Below are positions 55,616-64,000 of a stretch of DNA of 64,000 nucleotides, piece after piece. This DNA comes from Siphonodentalium dalli (Eukaryota; Mollusca; Scaphopoda; Gadilida; Siphonodentaliidae): positions 275,051,614 to 275,115,613 of the forward strand of contig CP136064.1 in NCBI GenBank assembly GCA_032622095.1, in the 5' to 3' direction. The notes beneath the pieces were generated by a model. The model saw only the letters and a program-made list of their open reading frames with translations, did no database searches and was not told the origin of the DNA. The first letter of the stretch is position 1. Each line of letters starts with the position of its first letter. The translations under genes and the position numbers were made by a program.

Positions 55616-56582
55616 ATACTAGAAGGTGACCCGACTTCGTCCGGGCTATTCAAAAACCAAATTTCAAGTCGATAGCTCCAACCGTTTCCGAGATCTGGTC
55701 TGCGCATGCGCGAAGCTGGCGTAGCACGGGCTCGGCGACCCGATAAAATTCGTATCCGGGGCAAGATACATTCACATACCAAATTTCAAGTCGATAGCTC
55801 CACCCGTTTCCGAGATATATATATTGCCCATTGTCATTTGCGGATACATCGACCGGTGATGAGTTAACGCGACATCGGCCGGTTAAGAGTTAAACGCGAT
55901 CACGTCACGATCTGTTGGCGGCGTAATATATTTACGGAATGTTTTTCGATGAGCGAAGCATGGTCCTGCGTTCTTCCCGATAATTAAGGTAGAAACTTTA
56001 AACGTACCCCGGCGTGTGATACATCATTGGAAAGATGAAGCGCCACCCGATTTCGATGAAACTTGGTATGTGGGGGTATTTTCGGCCGGGGACGGACATA
56101 GGCAAATTATTTGTCCGTGCGACGTCACCTTGACCTTGAAATCGGGTCATTTCAAGGTCAAACGCCCGAATATCACGGGATTTCGATGAAACTTGGTATG
56201 TGGGGGTACTTTCTTATGCCGAGTCTCATAAGCATATTCATTTGCCCGTGCGACGTGACCTTGACCTTGAAATCGGGTAACTTCAAGGTAAAATCGCCAA
56301 TTTTGATGGGATTTCGACGAAATTTGATACGTGGGGTTACTTTTGTACACTGATTGTTTTGGACGGGTCCAATCGTGACCCCGACCAGACCTTGACCTTC
56401 AAAATGATCAATTCAAGGTCAAATCTGGTAAAACCGTATGGATTTCGACGCGCACATTTGTCGGGTACTTTTGTCCGGGCAGTGTTTTTGGACTGGTCAA
56501 ATCGTGACCACACTTGACCTTGACCTTCAAAATGGCCAATTCAAGGTCAAAGCCCGGACGAAGTCGGGTCACCTTCTAGTAT
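55616..56582. mobile_element. Two opposed copies of the same repeat family
   Basis: The left end reads CTAGAAGGTGACCCGACTTC with GTCCGGGCT. The right end (about 56551-56578) is its exact inverse. Between them lie one 122-bp-type module, a segment like 51900-52100 (CATCGGCCGGTTAAG), and two to three repeats of CGACGTGACCTTGACCTTGA with AATCGGGTAACTTCAAGG. Confidence 0.7.
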
Positions 56583-57124
56583 ATATATATGTATATATAT
56601 ATATATATATATCTCATATATATTTTGAAGACCTCTGTCTGTATGTTTGTCTGTCTGTCTGTCTGTCAGTCTGTCATTAATACAAATCTACGATTCTCGA
56701 CCGATCGGGACGAAACTTGGTACGTGTGTGTAGATTGACCAGGCGGTGAACGTTGTCGTATTGGCGAGCCCGTGCGGCGCCCGCTTCGCGCATGCGCAGA
56801 CCAAATCTCGGAAACGGGTGGAGCTATCGACTTGAAATTTGCTATGTGAATGTATCTTGCCCCTGATACGAATTTTATCGGGTCGCCGAGCCCGTGCGAC
56901 ACCAGCTTCGCGCATGCGCAGACGAGATCTCGGAAACGGGTGGAGCTATCGACTTGAAATTTGCTATGTGAATGTATCTTGCCCCGGATACGAATTTTAT
57001 CGGGTCGCCGAGCCCGTGCGACGCCAGCTTCGCGCATGCGCAGACCAGATCTCGGAAACGGGTAGAGCTATCGACTTGAAATTTTGTTTTTGAATAGCCC
57101 GGACAACGTCGGGCTCATCGGCTA
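56583..57124 (-). mobile_element. CAGA-tailed repeat, inverted copy 6
   Basis: In reverse orientation: (TA)n, TTTTGAAGACCTCTGTCTGT and (CTGT)n, then about three 122-bp modules with GCGCATGCGC, ending GCCCGGACAACGTCGGGCTC with ATCGGCTAG. This is the same variant start as copy 5. A (TA)n run follows at 57125-57160. Confidence 0.8.
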
Positions 57125-57160
<36 letters not shown>

Positions 57161-57167
<7 letters not shown>

Positions 57168-58082
57168 GTGCGGTCTTTTTTCAATCCCGAAATTTGTACT
57201 CAATTTCGATGTATACACCAGATTTTTCGATGTTTTAATGACATTTGACCTGTTATATTCTTTTCTGCTGCATCCTATACATAAAAATGCAAAAACCAGA
57301 AAAGTTTATTTTTTCAAGACCGCTGTGGATGTTTCGACCGCACAATGATGAAATTATATATCGACAGAATATACATGTCTCAAAACTAACGGGGCTGAAA
57401 TGCCTTTAACAAAAATAAGGAGAGGTGTTAACAATTAAAGCACCAGATAACTAGTTGTGACTGACATGCAAAAAATAGGCAGACAGGATTTGTCACAGTC
57501 TGCCTAATGATGGTCAATGGTCCTCTTAGAATTAGGCAGACCTGAGAATTTGTATTTTTCATATTACTTGAGGAATCACAAATTCCAATTGATCACAGCT
57601 TGGTGGTCATATTTAGAACAACACTAGAGAAAGAGTGTTTAAAATTGAGCGGTTTTAAAGTTTTCTGTATATGTCTGCTTAATGGTGGTAATAGGGTCAT
57701 GTCTGCCTAATGCTGAAAGCAGCCTTATATATATATATCAGAATATCCACACAAACGCGAATATTGGAATTGATTTACTCATTGTTTTCTCGGTCTAATG
57801 GGCGATCGGCTGATATCCAAAGCCATGCATCTGCAATACATAACTGTGTTGGGTAAAGTACTAAGATGATTGTTCCAAAATGACCTTAGAAAAGGTTTGT
57901 GCGACAATTTTGGAATATTTATGAATAATAAACCGGAAATACTCATAAATAAAATGCATATCAAGAAATAAACTCACATTTTCTTGATACCAAAACATTT
58001 ACCAGACGACCGGATTTCTGTGACAATATGCACCTCTCCATTTTGGTGATACGCGGCTGACCAGTGTGATATGTCGCGTTCA
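57161..58082. other. No gene seen
   Basis: The motif GTCTGCCTAATG(A/C)TG recurs (57487-57500, 57696-57712, and GTCTGCTTAATGGTGG). No recognisable reading frame. Confidence 0.4.
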
Positions 58083-58345
58083 AAGAATGTGATGCGGGTG
58101 TTTCTGTGAATGTGCTGCGGGTGTTTAGAATGCGATGCGGGTGTTTCTGTAAGAATGTGATGCGGGTGTTTCTGTAAGAATGCGATGCGGGTGTTTCTGT
58201 AAGAATGTGATGCGGGTGTTTCTGTAAGAATGTGATGCGGGTGTTTCTGTGAATGTGATGCGGGTGTTTCTGTGAATGTGATGCGGGTGTTTCTGTGAAT
58301 GTGATGTGGGTGTTTCTGTGAATGTGATGCGGGTGTTTCTGTGAA
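58083..58345. repeat. 23/25-bp tandem repeat (GTGATGCGGGTGTTTCTGTGAAT)
   Basis: About eleven units, in two forms ending GTGAAT or GTAAGAAT. The minus-strand open frame over it is a periodic HRNTRITFTETPASHS-type peptide that follows from the repeat. Confidence 0.92.
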
Positions 58346-58776
58346 ATATTCCTTTATGAGCTCGATATCCAATTTGGCAGTGAATTTATTTCACAGTGTA
58401 TTTATTTGGTAATATATTTATTAGGCAGTGTATTTATTTGGCAGTGTATCTATTTTGGTCGTTGGCCTCTTTTATGGAGACAAGACTATGGACATGATGT
58501 CTATCCGTCGTCACGCTTAGTGGTTTGTGTTTCGCACGATTCTCGTCTTTCTTTGTGGCGAATGATTTGACTGTCAGTAAAAGATAGAAATTAAGGCTAT
58601 ATTTCGATTACAATTTAATGACACATCTCAGAGTCAACAATTACTACCAGATAAATGATCTCGAACGTATTATATATGATGTTTTTTTAGTATTATTGAA
58701 AATCCGAAAACGTAAGATTTTCTTTCGTAACTATGGATATATAAAGACGTCAACTGGTAGCAAGAGCACAAATTCC
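58346..58776. other. No gene seen
   Basis: TGTATTTATTTGGCAGTG-type short repeats lie at 58380-58450. The rest shows nothing recognisable. Confidence 0.4.
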
Positions 58777-58897
58777 AGTGACGTAGTACCCTATTCTGAA
58801 TTATGAGCAGTAGTACTTCATTATGCCATATACTTGATGCCCTTCGCACACTGAACAACTATACCGATACAAATTACGAATAGGGTACTACGTCACT
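58777..58897. mobile_element. 121-bp element with perfect 20-bp inverted ends
   Basis: AGTGACGTAGTACCCTATTC at 58777-58796 is exactly inverted at 58878-58897. A related single end (AGTGAGGTAGTACCCTATTC) occurs near 61932. Confidence 0.8.
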
Positions 58898-59019
58898 AGA
58901 CTTTGTGTTCTTTCTATCATTGTCATGTTGCCATATTCGTAGTTACAATTACGGTTACAATGCAAAACGCGCGCGCCTCGGTACTTAATCAGTCATATTT
59001 TTATCTAACGACCATGTCA

Positions 59020-59725
59020 TCAGAGACGACCAGGAAATCGCTGACGAATGGCTACATTATTACGAAGCCATATATTCAACTCAAGTACACGATACTTCAT
59101 TCGTGCATAGAAGATCACTATTCAAAAGTATCCCAATTCATATAAAATGAACTTTATCCACCATAGTGCATCGGAATTTGATGAACTCTTGTGCTATCCG
59201 GTATCGGTCTCTGAGGTGAATTCTGCGTACAAATCTCTAAGCTGAAACAAACCGGTGCAGGGCATGACTCTTTAAACTATGAACACCTTATCGTTGGAGG
59301 TGAACATCGAGCTTTACTTTTTCGATTGACGTTTGAGTCAACTTACGTTCCGCGCAAGGTGGAAGCATATTTTCGTTATGTAAAGGCGCACCGAAGCCCA
59401 GAGAGTCTTTTGATAGTTAAAGGGCGATAACTCTACTCCCTGCACTGTAAAAGCTACTTGAAAGGATTGTATTATCACGTTTAAAGCAAAACGCGCCAAA
59501 TAGTATTGCGGCCCATCCCCTTCAAAATGGATTTCAGCAAAATATCAATTGCATTGCAACATCATACTTAGTACAAGAATGTGTCTCCTATACATCCAAT
59601 AACCATAGCAAAATATTTGCTTACATCTTGGATGTATGGAAGGACTTTGACACCGTGTGGATCGACAGCCTATACTATTCAAATTGCACGAACGGAGCAT
59701 CGGGGGAAAGAGCCTAATCGTTAAT
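59020..59725 (+). pseudogene. LINE reverse-transcriptase fragment
   Basis: The translation shows, with frameshifts, EIADEWLHYYEAIYSTQVHD (about 59033), VSVSEVNSAYKSL (59205), GAGHDSLNYEHLI, LEGIVLSRLKQNAPN-like sequence (59460), FQNGFQQNISCIATSYLVQE and ILDVWKDFDTVWIDSLYY (59629-59682). The LDVxKxFDTVW stretch corresponds to RT motif A with its catalytic aspartate. Order and motifs match a CR1/Jockey-like LINE RT palm. Several stops and frameshifts kill it. A MITE follows it at 59734, and the catalytic YxDD part is missing. Confidence 0.75.
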
Positions 59726-59733
59726 CGTATATG

Positions 59734-60138
59734 TGACCCGCCATATCAAATTCAGTCGTAAGTCGGGATTTTTTTTATATAAGAGAATGCATTGGCCTAA
59801 CAATTTTTTATCATTTTTTTTTAAATAAATGTTTCTTACAATTTTTAGGACATAAAATAAAAAAATAAAAAATTACCCTGCAGGGAGCCCCACACATTTA
59901 TAGAAGCATATAGAAGAGTGTCGTCTGCTTATGTTTGTCTGGGGCTCTGTATGGGTGAAATTATAAAATTGTTAAAGAATACAAGAACAAATTGTTAAAA
60001 TTGAAAAAAAAATGTTAGGCCAATGCATTCTCTTATATATGCGAGGCGACCTATGGTCGACTCGCATATATAAGAGAATGCATTGGCACAGGGTAAAAAA
60101 AAATCCCGACTTACGACTGAATTTGATATGGCGGGTCA
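59734..60138 (+). mobile_element. GTGACCC-type hairpin MITE, near-complete
   Basis: TGACCCGCCATATCAAATTC with AGTCGTAAGTCGGGATTTTT is mirrored at the right end (ATCCCGACTTACGACTGAAT ... GGCGGGTCA). A complete hairpin (60019-60087) is followed by CACAGGG. The left hairpin is reduced to its distal half (59776-59799). The interior PstI-like CCCTGCAGGG block is inverted relative to the element at 23787, so internal parts have flipped. Confidence 0.8.
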
Positions 60139-60429
60139 TATTTACCCCTGTCACAGGGGAGTAGTAGATGGGCACTGAGTGTCCACGCTCAGCATCAGGG
60201 TAATAATTGTCACACGCATTCAATCAGGGTACATGCAGAATGCCCGTAATAAATGATTTAATTATTATCGGTGGCCAGAGAGAAGCGTCAATATGAACTT
60301 AAACGGCGGTAGCGGCTGTGCTTTCCCGAATCCTGACTCTTATACCGCACAGTGGGATGTAGATATTACAGATTTGTGAATTCAATAGTCAATAGATAAC
60401 GTAAAATCATAGTTCACAAAACATTATTC

Positions 60430-60720
60430 AACATCAGTGTCGCAGTAATTCGGTATCATATGTTTGTTTTTGTCACGATGTATAATATGTTTTGATCCAC
60501 GTAAATGATTAATCATGACGGCACATGACAAAGAGCTAAAATTAAAACCCAATTAATCTAAATATTGTTATGAAGAAGCTATTGATTCGTCGTGTTAATA
60601 TCATTTAGAAATGCATACCTGTGGCAATATTGAATACAAAGTTTGTGCAAACGGTTGCAAAACGAATTTTATCTGGACTGTTTATTCGCTGCAGTATTGT
60701 TGAAGGAAGGCTGCACCTAT
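60430..60720. repeat. Segment duplicated at 63480-63800
   Basis: Both share TTCGGTA(A/T)CAT, GATCCA(C/T)G, CATGACAA, ATATTGTTAT and a TTCGCTG/TTTGCTG...TATTGTT block over about 290 bp with considerable divergence. The copy at 63483-63800 has an open minus frame, but its first codon is TTG just after a stop. The other copy is closed, so coding is not supported. Confidence 0.55.
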
Positions 60721-60875
60721 CACATACTATATTTAACAAGACACATCCAATAAAAGAATAAATATATTTTAGTCAATTAAGATTGAGAGTTAAATACACT
60801 CTCATGCACACACACTAATGCATTTTGCACTCATTCCTTACTCAAATTCGTTAATGTGTTTCATATTTTTAACAG

Positions 60876-60923
60876 AATAGACTCAATAGTGCAGGATGGC
60901 TTATACAATGGCTGGATTTAAAG
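60876..60923 (+). other. Candidate short first coding exon (speculative)
   Basis: A good acceptor (TTTCATATTTTTAACAG) precedes, and a strong donor (AAAG|GTAAAGT) follows, a 48-nt segment containing ATGGCTTATACAATGGCTGG. It would start a protein MAYTMAGFK and splice in phase 1 to something downstream. No continuation is recognisable in the window. It could be chance. Confidence 0.2.
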
Positions 60924-61294
60924 GTAAAGTCTCCCTTTGAAAGTGAAATTTGTGTATTCGGAATGGCGATCGCAAAGTTTTCATAAGAACAGGGATATAG
61001 TGATTTTGGTACTGTCAGATTCAATTGTATTAGTTAAATATAGCCATAATAGTTGATATCATGATGTGCACGATCTGATGAATGTTAGCTCGATGCATTC
61101 CTCATAAAATGAAAAGGCGATCGTCTCATTAACATTGAAATGGAAATATAGGTCGGTAAATTTAGATCTGTTAATTAAGACACTGAGAGAATATATCACT
61201 TCAATATTTAACTATTTGTTTACTAAATGGAATATCATACCAAGTTACAACAGTATACATTAGAATGGTATATTATACATGTGTAGACAAAAAA

Positions 61295-61990
61295 TCACTG
61301 ATATTCTTTGGTGGGAAATATTCTGATAATAAGTTTAACACACGGCATATGACAATTTGTTGAACTTATTATTTGAACAATTCCTGACGGATAACTACTC
61401 GTCAATGATAATTTGATAGAGAAAGGGTTACCGACATACATGTATGTTTACTCCACCACATGCACATGAATATAACAGGCGTGCAATAACTGCTGTGATT
61501 ATATGATTTACAAGTAGATCGAGTTTGATGTTTTATTTCGTTTCTCGGATCAGGACAATGAATACCTTTTTCATAATAAACTACTACTGATATGAATTAC
61601 GAATAGTTAACAATAGTCGCATAATGAACTACTACTGATATAAATTACGAATAGCTAACAATAGTCGTAAAGTTTCGGACGGTCCAAAACTAATTTCGCA
61701 GAATTGACGACTACCAGTCCGTTTGTGAGAAAATAATGCGATTAATCTTCTTGCCACTCGCAGTAAGATGATATGGTTGTGATTGTCGTGATTATATTGT
61801 ATTTAATTATGTTGTTTTCAGGTCGTAGCCAGTGGTGGACTCGATGATGGCATGCGAAGCTCGTGTTCCCTTGAAACCACAATCGTGAACACGGTTATGT
61901 ACAAAAAAACGACAACTGATATTAAGATTCTAGTGAGGTAGTACCCTATTCGCAATTTATATCCGTAGTAGTTCATTGTCCGAAATGTGT
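61295..61990. repeat. Dispersed repeat fragments
   Basis: 61295-61410 resembles 29595-29690. 61560-61790 has two direct copies of AACTACTACTGATATRAATT with ACGAATAG, and is related to 49510-49790. 61932-61990 carries an end like that of 58777-58897. 60930-61290 shows nothing recognisable. Confidence 0.5.
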
Positions 61991-62389
61991 CCATTGTCCC
62001 AGGTACAAAACACACAAGTATCAAAAAAAAAGTGTTCATGTTCGAGTCAAATCGTACAATACATAAACTGGGTAAAACAAAATTCTCAAAATCAAGGCTA
62101 AATATATATAGTCAATATTGAAAAATAACTGGAATTCCCACTCCACGGGGAACACCGGCACCATCACAACACGTTAATAGGAAACTCTATGAAATTTCAG
62201 ATCCAATGGTGATTCTTGAATGTTCCCCGGTTACATGTATACACACAGGTAGTTTTGGTTGTATGTTTATTCTTAAAAGCAGACCTTTCCGCCCTTTGTC
62301 TTCTTCTGTGTATGTTGAAAGCAGTTAAATCAGCTGAACGTACGATAAATGTTTAGAACAAACTGCAACATTCGTTATACATTTAAATT

Positions 62390-63260
62390 GGCTCGAATGC
62401 TCATGTGGTCGAAGTCCTTCCCACGAGGAAAACACAGCGAGAGCATTCATTTGCTCCCGTAATTCAGAAGACGGGAGTAATATTGCACCCATAAAATAAT
62501 TGTTAGTTGGGTTTTTCTCAAACCAAAAGTCATTGTGGAATAGACCTATGTCTAGTTACACTTTACTATGCCATAGTTGTTCTGAGATGGTAAAGGATCT
62601 AAAAAAACCTTCAAATAGTTCACTATTGAGCCAACAATTACAGTCTCCATTAGTATTTTGAGATGAGGGACGGGTGCGAATTTTATCACCCGTGATTTGA
62701 AAATTACGAGTGCGTACGGGTGCGAGAGCAATCACTCTTGTCTCATGGGAAGGACTGTCAGGTCGCCCCAGTAAATGTGAGCACATCGCATGTTGAGGTG
62801 TGTAATTGATACAGGTTGAGATGTTCACTCAGCTATGAATAGTCAAACACTATAATAATTGGTTATACATGTAACTTGGTTCGATTGCCCATGTGGTCGC
62901 CCATTAAGTGCGGGCAGTTAACGTGTTGGTGTTTGTATTTAGTGTAAGTTAGTATGTTCACTCGGCTAAGAATTGTAAAACACTGGAAAATTGGTTATAC
63001 ATATAACATGGCTCGAATGCCCATGTGGTCGCCCAGTGATTGCGGGCAGATCACGTGTTGGTGTTTGTATTTAGAGTAAGTTGAGATGTTGACGCGGCTA
63101 AGAATTGTAAAACACTAAACATTGGTTATATTTACATGTAACTTGGCTTCAATTCCCCGGTGGTCGTCCAGTAAGTTCGGAATGTCGCCTATTTGGTGTG
63201 TGTATGTAGTGTAGGTTGAGATTTTCACTCAGATAAGAACTGTAAAACCAAAGAGGAAAA
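62390..63260. repeat. ~135-bp tandem repeat, about five diverged units
   Basis: Each unit contains TTGGTTATACATGTAACTTG, CCCATGTGGTCGCCCA, GTGTTGGTGTTTGTATTTAG and CACTCGGCTAAGAATTGTAA. The last block occurs at 62825, 62957, 63090 and 63226. Earlier units are more diverged. 61991-62389 and 63261-64000 show no recognisable gene. Confidence 0.8.
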
Positions 63261-64000
63261 CTCATTGGCTCGAAGACCCACGTTGTAATCCAGTCAGTTT
63301 GGGAACCCCTTGTGTTGGAAAATGAATGATCTTCGTTGTGGTCCGTAATCCAGGCACATCCTGAATAAACTAGTACAGTTATATTTAACTACAATAGTTG
63401 AATATTGATATTACCGTTTGTTGGCTCGATAAACGAGCGATAATCCAAAACCTTTTTACATATAAATGAGTCAAAATAAGCCTCAGGGTCGCACTATTTC
63501 GGTAACATGTTTTACTTTGAGACGAGCTAACATTGTATGATCCATGCGACTGATTAACCACATGACAAGGAAACCAATTAACATGATATAGGTATAAATA
63601 TTGTTATTGATGGGCGAATAGAAAGACATACTTATGCCATTATGTAATACTATAAATGGCCGCAAATGGTTGGACGACGAAAATAGTACATGAAGACTAT
63701 TCGTTTGCTGTAATATTGTTAAGACTGCAATTTGGCTATGCCGGGATGCGGAGTCCAAAAATGTCCACAACAACGGTAGAATTAGCAATGTAAATTTCAA
63801 CTATAATCGTTAAATATAACTAGTAGAATTCAGGGTATGCCTAACCTGCTAATTTTCGATATCATCGCCAATGATTTAGCAGTCTGAGAGAATAACATTT
63901 GGGTTCTTTTCTGGCACAGGCTGAACGGAGTTTTTCCGATTTTTTGTGGAAATATTGGCCTTCAGTGCTTTTAGTGAGAATGCGTTTTTCAATTTCATCA

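Noticed and set aside
57974-58372. 132-residue His/Thr-rich minus-strand frame
   Set aside because: It is a product of the 23/25-bp tandem repeat and lacks recognisable flanks.
63483-63800. 105-residue frame with an apparent signal peptide
   Set aside because: The first codon is TTG directly after a stop, and the homologous segment at 60430-60720 is closed by stops.

Overview
This is a gene-poor, AT-rich stretch of animal nuclear DNA. It is eukaryotic because the one clear gene is a voltage-gated potassium channel split by an intron. The rest is non-LTR retrotransposon debris, miniature inverted-repeat elements, satellites and microsatellites. The repeat mix, including a CR1/L2-type LINE carrying a 2A-like motif, suits an invertebrate. 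A lophotrochozoan (mollusc, annelid or brachiopod) is a guess that the sequence does not prove.

The gene lies on the minus strand between 21.6 and 28.7 kb. Exon 1 (28256-28693) encodes the T1 tetramerisation domain with the zinc signature of the non-Shaker Kv families. A phase-0 intron of 5.7 kb follows. Exon 2 (21600-22523) encodes S1 to S6 with an intact TVGYGD filter. The predicted protein is 453 residues. Two channel positions are unusual: an acidic residue at the second S4 gating position, and PVA in place of PVP in S6. The last nine codons and the stop codon lie in a 35-bp minisatellite that also supplies a possible poly(A) signal.

Layout: 0.15-2 kb, 620-bp tandem array. 3.4-4 kb, composite minisatellite. 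4.2-9 kb, inverted-repeat elements. 10-15.3 kb, first copy of a segmental duplication with inserted elements. 15.7-21 kb, microsatellites and inverted repeats. 21.2-28.7 kb, Kv gene; its intron holds a LINE remnant, three MITE-like insertions, tandem repeats and a GCGC-rich foldback element. 30.6-36.8 kb, second copy of the segmental duplication, in which one 53-bp segment has expanded to about 65 copies. 38.5-41.9 kb, a 3.4-kb inverted repeat with possible decayed coding sequence. 44.3-45.5 kb, nested MITEs. 47-47.8 kb and 59-59.7 kb, two more LINE fragments. 51.5-57.1 kb, clustered copies of a repeat that begins with a GACCCGACTTCGTCCGGG-like motif and ends in (CAGA)n. 62.4-63.3 kb, a 135-bp tandem array.

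The most distinctive pattern is a near-perfect 69-bp hairpin (GCCAATGCATTCTC...GAGAATGCATTGGC). It occurs seven times and sits next to CCCTGTG inside elements with at least three different terminal inverted repeats, two of them flanked by TTAA. It behaves like a module shared between MITE families. No RNA gene, CRISPR array or second intact protein-coding gene could be supported.
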